Positions 7,841-14,160 of a stretch of DNA of 15,158 bases are shown here, one piece after another. The stretch is from positions 1 to 15,158 of the forward strand of contig CAMOTT010000033.1 of assembly GCA_946626015.1 (NCBI GenBank), written 5' to 3'. The position numbers and the translations under genes were made by a program. Every line of letters starts with the position of its first letter. Position 1 is the stretch's first letter. The DNA comes from an uncultured Clostridia bacterium (GTDB taxonomy: Bacteria; Bacillota; Clostridia; Oscillospirales; Acutalibacteraceae). The notes beneath the pieces are model-generated. The model had not been told where the DNA came from. It searched no databases and saw only the letters and a program-made list of their open reading frames with translations.

Positions 7841-8173
7841 TTACTGAGGTTCAATCACGCCTGCAGCAACAAGCTGACTGCGCATAACCTCAGCAATCTG
7901 TGTACTTTTTGCTTTTTTTGTTTTAAATCTTGCAACGAAGACAATATCCCATCCTCCGGAACATTCCGGTTCAAGTGTACGATACGCTTCCCTGATAATT
8001 CTGCGGCAACGGTTGCGTTCAACAGCATTACCGATTTTTTTGCTTGTAGTTATACCTATGCGGCAGATCCCCATATGATTTTTCACACAGTAAGAAACCA
8101 ACGAAGCTTCTGCGCAGGATTTCCCCCTGCCATAGGCGCGGCGGAACTCCTTGTTGACGGTAAGTGTTACCAT
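7841..8173 (-). CDS. rnpA: ribonuclease P protein component
   Basis: Basic protein subunit of RNase P, which together with the catalytic RNA removes 5' leaders from pre-tRNA. The 110 residues include EFRRAYGRGKS near the start, the TSKKIGNAVERNRCRRIIRE block carrying the RNR motif (Arg53-Asn54-Arg55), and WDIVFVARFKTKKA, all standard for the family, and length is normal. ATG 8173 gives a typical N-terminus, but no SD precedes it: the 10 nt after the rpmH stop read TCTACCCGAA. The frame upstream is open into rpmH for about 20 codons without ATG, GTG or TTG. Translation probably depends on ribosomes finishing rpmH. The stop codon lies close to the start of yidD. Confidence 0.95.
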   Translation of the reverse strand: MVTLTVNKEFRRAYGRGKSCAEASLVSYCVKNHMGICRIGITTSKKIGNAVERNRCRRIIREAYRTLEPECSGGWDIVFVARFKTKKAKSTQIAEVMRSQLVAAGVIEPQ

Positions 8174-8183
8174 TTCGGGTAGA

Positions 8184-8318
8184 TCAATAAGAGAGGCGTT
8201 TTCTGCCCTTTGCTCTGCGGCGAGCTAACACCTTGCGGCCGTTTCTGTCCGCCATTCTCTTGAGGAAGCCATGTTCCATCTTGCGATGACGCTTTTTGGG
8301 TTGATATGTCCTTTTCAT
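8184..8318 (-). CDS. rpmH: 50S ribosomal protein L34
   Basis: Too short for many ORF filters but unmistakable: 44 residues beginning MKRTYQPKKRHRKMEHGF and ending AKGRKRLSY, the complete L34 protein of the large subunit. It is very basic and of full normal length. ATG 8318 has GGAGGAG 5 nt upstream, a strong site. It opens the rpmH-rnpA-yidD-yidC-khpB operon; the rnpA ATG is 10 nt past its TGA. In most bacteria dnaA lies divergently upstream, but here galU, on the same strand, occupies that place. Confidence 0.98.
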   Translation of the reverse strand: MKRTYQPKKRHRKMEHGFLKRMADRNGRKVLARRRAKGRKRLSY

Positions 8319-8348
8319 TTTTTCTCCTCCGTTCCGGATTTTAAATAG

Positions 8349-8365
8349 AAGCACAAAACGTGCTT
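8349..8365 (-). other. small hairpin in the rpmH 5' leader
   Basis: AAGCAC and GTGCTT form a perfect 6-bp stem around a 5-nt loop, within the roughly 85-nt leader between the predicted transcription start and rpmH. The stem lies 31 nt before the start codon and does not cover the SD. It is not a terminator in the rpmH direction, since the sequence after it is CTATTTAAAA. A role in mRNA stability or L34 regulation is only a possibility. Confidence 0.35.
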
Positions 8366-8409
8366 AAAAACAAAGTATTGTACAGCAGGCTTCAGCCTTA
8401 CGAAACAGT

Positions 8410-8439
8410 ATTATATAACAAAACCCTTCTGAATGTCAA
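8410..8439 (-). promoter_or_regulatory. consensus sigma-A promoter of the rpmH operon
   Basis: On the minus strand TTGACA (8439-8434) and TATAAT (8415-8410) are both exact consensus with an 18-nt spacer, the best promoter in the window. It predicts a start near 8403 and a leader of about 85 nt. Such strength fits a ribosomal-protein/RNase P operon. Confidence 0.88.
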
Positions 8440-8473
8440 TCATTTTTTGGATTTGTTTTTCTCCGGGTCGCAC

Positions 8474-8491
8474 ACCGCCGAAATCAGCGGT
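8474..8491 (-). terminator. hairpin after galU, weak terminator at best
   Basis: ACCGCCG (8474-8480) and CAGCGGT (8485-8491) form a 7-bp stem with one G-T pair and a 4-nt loop, starting about 7 nt past the galU stop. On the minus strand it is followed by GTGCGACCC, not a U-tract, so intrinsic termination is doubtful. It may protect the 3' end of the galU mRNA or be factor-dependent. Confidence 0.3.
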
Positions 8492-8497
8492 TTAAGA

Positions 8498-9373
8498 TCA
8501 TAATGTGGCGGCGAGATCTTTGATATATTTTCTGAAATCCGCGCCTATCTCGGGGTGGTTGAGAGCAATTTCACAGTTTGCCTGCATAATGCCCAGCTTA
8601 TTGCCCATATCGTACCTCTTGCCAACAAAATCAACGGCTGTAAGCTTGCCCTGTTTGCCCAGCTGAGCCAATGAGTCCGTGAGGAAGAACTCCTGGGAGC
8701 CGGAGAGCTTGATCCCATCCTCAAGCATACCGAAGATCTCGGGAGTCAGAACCACTCTGCCCAGTATGGCATAGCAGGACATGATCTGCTCCTCGGTGGG
8801 CTTTTCAATAATATCATGCACCCACATGATATTGTCTCTGGCAGGGGTCACGTCAAGGGTGCAATATTTTTTGACAGCCTCTCTTGAAACCTCTTTGACG
8901 CCGACAGACCCGCAGCCGAACTCCTCGTACGCCCTGATGACCTGGCCGACGACCGGATCCTCGGAGACAATAACATCGTCACCGTAAAGGACGGCGAAAG
9001 GCTCGTTGCCCACAAAGGACTTTCCGCACATGACGGCGTGACCAAGGCCCTTGGTGATCTTCTGGCGGACAAAATAAACGTTTGCAAGCTCGGCAACAGC
9101 CTTTATATCAGCCAGCATTTTTTCCTTTGCAGGGTTGCCCTCAAGGTTGCGCTCCAGTTCAAACGAGTGATCAAAATGATCCTCTATAACGCCCTTTCCC
9201 CTGTTTGTAATGATAAGGATATCCTCGATACCGGCGGCAACAGCCTCCTCTACTATATACTGAATAGCAGGCTTGTCAACGATGTTGAGCATCTCCTTGG
9301 GTACTGATTTGGAGGCCGGCAAAACTCTTGTACCTAACCCCGCCGCAGGAATAATCGCTTTTTTAACTTTCAT
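8498..9373 (-). CDS. galU: UTP-glucose-1-phosphate uridylyltransferase
   Basis: Makes UDP-glucose from UTP and glucose-1-phosphate in the cytoplasm, feeding envelope glycans, glycolipids and galactose metabolism. The 291-residue protein shows the nucleotidyltransferase signature KAIIPAAGLGTRVLPASKSVPKEML (split here as AAGLGTR at 10-16 and KSVPKEM), ITNRGKGVIEDHFD, QKITKGLGHAV, LYGDDV (metal-binding Asp pair, about 132-133), IIEKP and KRYDMGNKLG. ATG 9373 is chosen because GGAAGG lies 5 nt upstream. The 30-residue longer frame from 9463 runs through this SD and adds nothing family-like. The preceding membrane-protein gene ends 61 nt upstream, so the two may share a transcript, though I see no firm promoter between them. 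No anomalies. Confidence 0.96.
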   Translation of the reverse strand: MKVKKAIIPAAGLGTRVLPASKSVPKEMLNIVDKPAIQYIVEEAVAAGIEDILIITNRGKGVIEDHFDHSFELERNLEGNPAKEKMLADIKAVAELANVYFVRQKITKGLGHAVMCGKSFVGNEPFAVLYGDDVIVSEDPVVGQVIRAYEEFGCGSVGVKEVSREAVKKYCTLDVTPARDNIMWVHDIIEKPTEEQIMSCYAILGRVVLTPEIFGMLEDGIKLSGSQEFFLTDSLAQLGKQGKLTAVDFVGKRYDMGNKLGIMQANCEIALNHPEIGADFRKYIKDLAATL

Positions 9374-9434
9374 AACAACCTTCCTTTTCATAAATTTATT
9401 TAAATAATGTTTTGTATAAAATTTCTGCTCACAG

Positions 9435-10457
9435 CTATAAGGCGTAATTGGTAAGAAAATCAATTATCATCTGCGAGCCGAAGAACGACACCGCAAACAG
9501 CAGCACCGAAACGCCCTCGTAACGCAAAGCGTGGGCTATAAACATCTCCTCCGTAACAAGGGTGCTCTTTACCGCCTTTATCTTCTCCAAAACGTGTCTT
9601 CTGTAAAGCCAGTAGCCTATCAGCCCCGATACGATATGTTTGATGAACAGCAGCGCCGAAAGAACCGCGTATTGGATCAGCGGCGACGGATTTTCGGCTA
9701 ACCTTGCCTGCATTTCCGAGTAGATCACCCTTGCCCTTGCCTCAAGCTCCGCGTTGCTGATCTTGCCCTCCTGAGCCGCCGTGACGGCATCGCTGAATTC
9801 GTTGACATAGCCGCTGGTCATCCTTGAAATTTCAACCGTTGAGCCGATGCGCAAGATCGAGATCGCAAGACTTGCCGCCATCATAAGCACACCGATCTTG
9901 AACATTTTGCGGTAAATGAACCAAAATTCGGCAAAAATGAAGGCTCCCCAGTTCCAGGTGATCTTTTTATCCTTGCTTATCCTTTTGAACTTGCTTATGA
10001 TCCTTGCCGCGTTGGATTGGACAAAGGCGGCGATATCCCCCACCCTTACTCCGTCTATCTCATCGCTGCTTTCAGCGTCCACGCCCTGCATAAAGAACCT
10101 TGTTCTGCCCTCTTCCGTGGAAAGATCGGGCATTATCCGGCTTGAGCTGCCCTGCCCCGCATTATCTGACGAGAGCTGCATACCGCATCTGGGACAGGCA
10201 AGCATCTCAGGCGCGCAGTTATTGCCGCATCTGGGGCAAATGGTGCCCGGAGTGGTGTTTTTATCAAAGTTTTCGTTCTTATTTTGGGCGGAAGGCTTCC
10301 AGTTGTATTCCCCGTGCCGTTCAGCGTTGGGACAGCCGCCGTGTTCGGCCCAGCAGGCTCTGTGCGTCGGTGTTCCGCATTCCGGGCAGACAACAACGTC
10401 ATCCTCCGGCGCGAAAGTCCCGGAGCAAAGCTGGCACTGTTCGTTATCGTATCTCAT
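9435..10457 (-). CDS. RING-finger/zinc-ribbon membrane protein with DUF2628-like region
   Basis: Function unknown. Three parts are visible in 340 residues. (1) Residues 8-42 carry a zinc-binding RING-like array, C8-x2-C11, C24-x2-C27, H32-x2-C35W, H39-x2-C42, matching the prokaryotic RING finger 1 type. (2) Residues 74-91 form a zinc ribbon, CPRC...CPRC. (3) After a linker comes DGVRVGDIAAFVQSNAARI, then KITWNWGAFIFAEFWFIYRKM and about four membrane helices (roughly 172-203, 262-284 and two near the C-terminus), as in DUF2628 proteins. Zinc fingers should face the cytoplasm. The architecture recurs in Clostridia as far as I know, but no role has been settled. ATG 10457 has only a weak GGAAGTGA about 12 nt upstream. 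It precedes galU on the same strand and is divergent from prfB. Confidence 0.85.
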   Translation of the reverse strand: MRYDNEQCQLCSGTFAPEDDVVVCPECGTPTHRACWAEHGGCPNAERHGEYNWKPSAQNKNENFDKNTTPGTICPRCGNNCAPEMLACPRCGMQLSSDNAGQGSSSRIMPDLSTEEGRTRFFMQGVDAESSDEIDGVRVGDIAAFVQSNAARIISKFKRISKDKKITWNWGAFIFAEFWFIYRKMFKIGVLMMAASLAISILRIGSTVEISRMTSGYVNEFSDAVTAAQEGKISNAELEARARVIYSEMQARLAENPSPLIQYAVLSALLFIKHIVSGLIGYWLYRRHVLEKIKAVKSTLVTEEMFIAHALRYEGVSVLLFAVSFFGSQMIIDFLTNYAL

Positions 10458-10483
10458 CGGTCATATTTCACTTCCGTACATAT

Positions 10484-10489
10484 ATTATA
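10484..10489 (-). promoter_or_regulatory. possible -10 box for the RING/zinc-ribbon gene
   Basis: TATAAT occurs on the minus strand 26 nt before the start codon. The hexamer 17 nt upstream is AATTTT, a poor -35, and there is no extended TG. In this AT-rich intergenic stretch it is only a candidate. Confidence 0.35.
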
Positions 10490-10508
10490 ATAAGCATTAG
10501 CTATAAAA

Positions 10509-10533
10509 AATTGAATGTCAAACTAATTCAATT
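10509..10533. repeat. 8-bp inverted repeat in the divergent intergenic region
   Basis: AATTGAAT (10509-10516) and ATTCAATT (10526-10533) are perfect inverted arms separated by 9 nt. The element lies between the RING/zinc-ribbon gene and prfB, so it could be an operator acting on either. On the minus strand it is followed by a T run, giving a weak AU-rich terminator-like shape. The background is AT-rich, so chance is a real alternative. Confidence 0.3.
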
Positions 10534-10584
10534 ATATATTATATACAATATAAAAAATTTTTCAAGTTAAAAATTAAAACTTTC

Positions 10585-10613
10585 TTTACATCTCGAAGGA
10601 ATTTATATATAAT
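10585..10613 (+). promoter_or_regulatory. sigma-A promoter for prfB
   Basis: TTTACA (10585-10590; 5 of 6) and TATAAT (10608-10613; exact) are separated by 17 nt. They predict a start near 10620 and a leader of about 40 nt before the prfB ATG at 10659. Confidence 0.75.
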
Positions 10614-10658
10614 AGTAAGGTATTTAATTAAAAATCATTATGAAATGGGATTATAACT

Positions 10659-11777
10659 ATGCTGCAATTTGAAGAATTACGACTTGAACTTCTCGGGGAA
10701 TCAGATAAGCTCAATGAGCTTAAGGCCGCTTTGGGTCTTGATGAAATGAAGAAGGAGATAGCCGAGCTTGAGGCTCAGATGGCCGCCGAAGGCTTCTGGG
10801 ACGACATAAAGGCTTCCACAGCCGTACAGCAGAGGAAGAGCAGGCTCGAGAGCAAGGTTTCCACCTACGAAAAGCTGGAGGAAGACTTCAACGACACCCT
10901 TATGATGATCGAGCTTTCCGACGAGGAGGGCGACATCGATCTGTTTGACGACTGCCGCAAGAGCGTGGACGCCATCAAAACAGAGCTGGAGTCTCAAACC
11001 CTGAGCACCCTGCTCACCGGCGAATATGATTCCCACAACGCCATCCTCACCTTCCACGCCGGGGCCGGCGGAACAGAGGCGCAGGATTGGGCGGAGATGC
11101 TTGTGCGTATGTATATGCACTGGAGCGAGCGTCACGGCTTCAAGGCCTCAATGGTGGATTACCTTGACGGCGACGAGGCCGGCCTCAAATCCGCCGTGCT
11201 TGTTATCAGCGGCGAAAACGCCTACGGCTTCCTTAAGAGCGAGAACGGCGTTCACAGGCTTGTGCGCGTTTCCCCCTTTGACGCCTCCGGCAGACGCCAT
11301 ACCTCCTTTGCTTCCCTTGAGGTCATGCCCGAAATCGACGACAACATAGAGGTCGACATAAACCCCGACGATCTGCGCATTGACGTTTACCGTTCCAGCG
11401 GAGCCGGCGGTCAAAAGGTCAACAAGACCTCCTCCGCCGTGCGTATAACACATATCCCCACCGGTATTGTGACCTCCTGCCAGGTGGAGCGCAGCCAGCA
11501 CCAGAACAGAGAGGTGGCAATGAGGATGCTCAAATCCCGCCTTATCGAAATAAAGGAAAGAGAGCATCTTGATAAGATCGAAGATATAAAGGGCGTTCAA
11601 ATGGAGATCGGCTGGGGCAGCCAGATACGTTCATATGTATTTATGCCCTACACCCTTGTCAAGGATCACCGCACAGGCTTTGAGATGGGCAACATCAACG
11701 CGGTTATGGACGGCGACCTTGACGGCTTTATCAACGCGTATCTTAAAATGGAATCCCTGAACAAGCTTCAGAGCTGA
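10659..11777 (+). CDS. prfB: peptide chain release factor 2, no programmed frameshift
   Basis: Releases finished peptides at UGA and UAA stop codons. The 372-residue protein has the RF2 codon-recognition tripeptide SPF (205-207, in RVSPFDASG) and the GGQ motif (250-252, in SGAGGQKVNKT) that acts at the peptidyl-transferase centre; RF1 would carry PxT instead. Domain 1 is an N-terminal helical bundle (about 1-115). In many bacteria prfB has an in-frame UGA near codon 25 bypassed by +1 frameshifting. Here the frame is continuous: codons 27-28 are CTT GAT, with no in-frame stop and no AGGGGG upstream, so that feedback loop is absent. The ATG is preceded by a weak GGGAT about 7 nt away. The next gene starts 13 nt after the stop, suggesting co-transcription. 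Confidence 0.97.
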   Translation: MLQFEELRLELLGESDKLNELKAALGLDEMKKEIAELEAQMAAEGFWDDIKASTAVQQRKSRLESKVSTYEKLEEDFNDTLMMIELSDEEGDIDLFDDCRKSVDAIKTELESQTLSTLLTGEYDSHNAILTFHAGAGGTEAQDWAEMLVRMYMHWSERHGFKASMVDYLDGDEAGLKSAVLVISGENAYGFLKSENGVHRLVRVSPFDASGRRHTSFASLEVMPEIDDNIEVDINPDDLRIDVYRSSGAGGQKVNKTSSAVRITHIPTGIVTSCQVERSQHQNREVAMRMLKSRLIEIKEREHLDKIEDIKGVQMEIGWGSQIRSYVFMPYTLVKDHRTGFEMGNINAVMDGDLDGFINAYLKMESLNKLQS

Positions 11778-11790
11778 CAGAGGTGATACA

Positions 11791-12384
11791 GTGAAGTTCA
11801 TTGACATTTCCCGCGATATGCTTTCCACCCCTCCCTATCCCGGAAATCCCGAAACCGTGATCCGGCCTGTAAGCCGAATTGAAGACGGCGGCGCGAGCAA
11901 CACGACCCTTATCTCAGCCTGCGTCCACACCGGCACCCACGTTGACGCGCCGCTCCACTTTCTGGAGTACGGCATATCTGTGGACAAGCTCCCTCTGGAT
12001 TGTTTTATAGGCCCCTGCACCGTAGCGGAGGTCAAGCCCGGTCCCATAACCGGCGAATGGGTGGACAACTACTTTCCTCGGCTTTGTCAGCGTGTGCTGC
12101 TCAAAAGCGGCGGCAGAGCATGGTTCATGGACAGCGCGGCGGAAGCGGCGGCTGATTTGGGCATAAAGCTCATCGGCACGGACGCTGTTTCAATCGGCTT
12201 TCACGGCTCCCAGATCAAGCCTCACAAGGCCTTTCTCAGCAGAGAAATAGCAATACTCGAAAACCTGTTCCTTGATGACGTTGAGCCTGGCGATTACTTT
12301 TTGGCGGCTCAGCCGGTCAAAATGGGCGGTATTGAGGCTGCTCCCGCAAGGGCGGTTTTGATAACAGGCAGCTGTCTGTACTGA
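11791..12384 (+). CDS. cyclase-family metal-dependent hydrolase (kynurenine formamidase-like)
   Basis: Member of the cyclase fold family (Pfam Cyclase, PF04199), which includes bacterial kynurenine formamidase KynB and other metal-dependent amide or ester hydrolases. The 197 residues carry the signature His46-x-Gly-Thr-His50-x-Asp52-x-Pro-x-His56 (HTGTHVDAPLHF), which binds metal, and the conserved opening IDISRDM. Length is near the family's 200-220. GTG 11791 is chosen because GAGGTGAT lies 3 nt before it and 13 nt follow the prfB stop. The actual substrate is unknown: no tryptophan or kynurenine pathway gene is nearby, so KynB itself is not claimed. No terminator hairpin follows, only T-rich sequence at 12386-12428. 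Confidence 0.88.
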   Translation: MKFIDISRDMLSTPPYPGNPETVIRPVSRIEDGGASNTTLISACVHTGTHVDAPLHFLEYGISVDKLPLDCFIGPCTVAEVKPGPITGEWVDNYFPRLCQRVLLKSGGRAWFMDSAAEAAADLGIKLIGTDAVSIGFHGSQIKPHKAFLSREIAILENLFLDDVEPGDYFLAAQPVKMGGIEAAPARAVLITGSCLY

Positions 12385-12454
12385 TTTTTTATTGTTTTAT
12401 CTTTATTTGTACTATTGTTTCGTTTTTTGCATAGTGTTTATCCGATTTTAAGAT

Positions 12455-12501
12455 AAGCGTTGATCGATCCGCGGCAAAATTTCAGGATTTGACCAACGCT
12501 T
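12455..12501 (+). repeat. 8-bp inverted repeat with 31-nt loop before the sugar phosphotransferase gene
   Basis: AAGCGTTG (12455-12462) and CAACGCTT (12494-12501) are perfect inverted arms. Within the loop ATCC (12467-12470) can pair with GGAT (12485-12488), and the palindromes GATCGATC and CCGCGG occur. The SD GAAGGAT starts 4 nt after the right arm, and the GTG start lies 18 nt after it. No U-tract follows, so this is not a terminator. It could be an operator or a structured 5' leader. The rest of the 135-nt gap (12385-12519) holds T-rich sequence and no convincing promoter. Confidence 0.45.
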
Positions 12502-12519
12502 GCTGAAGGATGATGATTA

Positions 12520-13110
12520 GTGAAACGATTTTTTGATATTGTTTTCAGCCTTCTGGGGCTTATAGTCCTCTCTCCCATTCTGCTGGGCGTTTATTTGTTT
12601 ATAGTGATCGTCAGCGGCAGGCCTGCCGTCTACAAGCAGGACAGAGTAGGCAAGGACAACAAACTCTTTGAGATCCGCAAGTTCAGAACCCTTCGCATAG
12701 GCACAAGGGTCTCCGCCACCAAGGATCTCAAGGAGATGGATGACTGCGTTATCCCCGGAGGCCGTTTCCTGCGAAAGACCAGCATTGACGAGCTGCCTCA
12801 GCTTATAAACGTGCTTGAGGGCACTATGAGCTTCGTAGGGCCCCGTCCTCTTATACACGATGAGGAGGAGATCCGCGAGCTCAGGAAAGAATACGGGGTC
12901 TATTCGGTTCTGCCCGGCATAACAGGCTGGGCTCAGATAAACGGCAGAGACACCTTATCGGACAAAGAAAAGGCTTTGCTCGATAAAGAATATATCGACA
13001 AGCAAAGCCTTTGGTTCGATTTTAAAATTTTATTGAAGAGTTTTGTCGCAGTTATCGCCTGCCGCGATGTGGACGGGAAAAGCGGCAAAAGCTCAAACGG
13101 TCAAGCGTAA
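12520..13110 (+). CDS. undecaprenyl-phosphate sugar phosphotransferase (monotopic PglC/EpsL-type)
   Basis: Moves a sugar-1-phosphate from a UDP-sugar onto undecaprenyl phosphate, the first step of a lipid-linked glycan, at the inner face of the membrane. The 196-residue protein is the small, catalytic-domain-only form. It has a re-entrant membrane helix at about 6-32 (FDIVFSLLGLIVLSPILLGV), EIRKFRTLRI (51-60), the catalytic Asp90-Glu91 dyad in SIDELPQL, SFVGPRPL, and the closing LPGITGWAQINGRDTL. Start is GTG 12520, with AAGGA 9 nt upstream; an ATG at 12513 is in another frame and soon stops. The sugar cannot be told from the sequence. No other glycan-cluster genes adjoin it, which is unusual since such initiators usually sit in polysaccharide loci. 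The last 10 bp overlap the 3' end of the convergent VanY-like gene. Confidence 0.94.
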   Translation: MKRFFDIVFSLLGLIVLSPILLGVYLFIVIVSGRPAVYKQDRVGKDNKLFEIRKFRTLRIGTRVSATKDLKEMDDCVIPGGRFLRKTSIDELPQLINVLEGTMSFVGPRPLIHDEEEIRELRKEYGVYSVLPGITGWAQINGRDTLSDKEKALLDKEYIDKQSLWFDFKILLKSFVAVIACRDVDGKSGKSSNGQA

Positions 13111-14057
13111 CCCAGATATTCCTCAAGGCACTTGCCGCTGGCCTTTATCGCCTTTGCGGTCTCTTTGCCAACATATCTCCAGTGCCAGGGTTCGTAGGTT
13201 ATCTTTGTAATATCCTGCTTTTCCTTGGGATATCTCAGGATAAAGCCGTAATCCGCGGCGTGCTCCTGAAGCCAGCGGAACTCTTTGGTCTTTTCAAAGC
13301 TGGTCTCAAGGCTGCATATATCCATTGCAAGGCCGGCGTTGTGTTCGCTCGTTCCGGGTGGCAGAACTATTGTTGCCGCTATCTGTGTGGCCTCCGCCTT
13401 GCTGTAACCCTGACTTCTGTATTTTTCTATCTTTTTCTCAAAGTTTTTGTGCTGTGTGGAAACTCTGCGGAAACCTGAAAGAGGAATAAGAGTCATACCT
13501 TCCTTTTTGGCGGCGTTATACATCTCTGTATACGGCCCCGCCACGCGGTAATCGAGCTCGGTCACATAGCCATCCACAGCGGTGGCCTTTTTGACTGTGA
13601 AATCCTCCGGCAGTATATAATCCCTGTTCACCAGCAAAAGGTTCCACGGGACGCTGGTGTCCGCAACGGACGGATTAAATCCGGCATAGGCGTACTCATA
13701 TTCACCCTTGGCGGTAGTCGCAGCTTTGGTGGTTGTTGATGTTTTCTCCTGTGTCGTTGTTTCCGCAACAGTGGTTTTCTCCGCGGTGGTTTTTTCTATT
13801 GCGGTCGTTGAGGCCTCTGTTTTAGAGGTTTTCTCCGCGGTGGTTTCATCATCCTGCAGGGAATTTTGCTCCGTAACGCCCGTGGCGCTTGTTTGATCCA
13901 GGGTCGAAACGGTGGCCTCGCCTTCGGGTATGCCTCCTACATTACGGTTATTGGGGTTTGACTTTATCATATATACCGTAACGCACAAAACCACTACCGC
14001 TATCACGGCGATAACCGTTACGCTCCTTGCCTTGTTTTTTCCATGGCTTGACAACAA
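13101..14057 (-). CDS. membrane-anchored VanY/DacB-type D-alanyl-D-alanine carboxypeptidase (M15B)
   Basis: Zinc enzyme that trims the terminal D-Ala from peptidoglycan stem peptides outside the membrane. The 318 residues contain an uncleaved N-terminal helix (about 13-31), a Thr/Glu/Lys-rich linker (about 48-117, with repeated TTAEKTT units), and a VanY domain (about 130-312). Active-site motifs are complete: SGFRRVSTQ (194-202), SEHNAGLAMD with zinc ligands His239 and Asp246, and EPWHWRYVG with catalytic Glu289 and zinc ligand His292. Start is TTG 14057, 6 nt after GGAG (GGAGTGAT); an overlapping ATG is out of frame. A good promoter lies upstream. No vanR/vanS, vanX or vanH genes accompany it, so this is likely a housekeeping carboxypeptidase and not a vancomycin-resistance marker. 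The linker composition resembles the lipoprotein at 1032-1700. Confidence 0.94.
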   Translation of the reverse strand: MLSSHGKNKARSVTVIAVIAVVVLCVTVYMIKSNPNNRNVGGIPEGEATVSTLDQTSATGVTEQNSLQDDETTAEKTSKTEASTTAIEKTTAEKTTVAETTTQEKTSTTTKAATTAKGEYEYAYAGFNPSVADTSVPWNLLLVNRDYILPEDFTVKKATAVDGYVTELDYRVAGPYTEMYNAAKKEGMTLIPLSGFRRVSTQHKNFEKKIEKYRSQGYSKAEATQIAATIVLPPGTSEHNAGLAMDICSLETSFEKTKEFRWLQEHAADYGFILRYPKEKQDITKITYEPWHWRYVGKETAKAIKASGKCLEEYLGYA

Positions 14058-14098
14058 TCATCACTCCGTTTCTTAATAAGTATTGAAATTCTAATCTA

Positions 14099-14127
14099 AT
14101 TTTATTACCTTATCAAACATTTGTCAA
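14099..14127 (-). promoter_or_regulatory. sigma-A promoter for the VanY-like gene
   Basis: On the minus strand TTGACA (14127-14122; exact) and TAAAAT (14104-14099; 5 of 6) are 17 nt apart, placing the start near 14092 and a leader of about 35 nt before the TTG start. A matching promoter for the divergent gene at 14161 is not obvious in the remaining sequence. Confidence 0.75.
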
Positions 14128-14160
14128 CAAAAACATAAATTCATAAGGAAGTGTCATTTT

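Noticed and set aside
8319..8497. Possible replication origin upstream of rpmH
   Set aside because: No repeated DnaA-box sequence and no AT-rich 13-mer array were found in this 179-nt gap; dnaA is not adjacent.
9916..10500. Plus-strand open frame of 194 codons
   Set aside because: Antisense to the RING/zinc-ribbon gene; Cys spacing and membrane helices are coherent only on the minus strand.
11148..11600. Minus-strand open frame of 150 codons inside prfB
   Set aside because: Shadow of the prfB reading frame, which has the SPF and GGQ motifs.
11791..12384. Naming the cyclase-family gene kynB
   Set aside because: The metal-binding motif is shared by several hydrolases in the family and no tryptophan-degradation gene is nearby.
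13101..14057. Vancomycin-resistance vanY
   Set aside because: No vanR/S/H/A/X neighbours, and VanY-type domains are common housekeeping carboxypeptidases in Clostridia.
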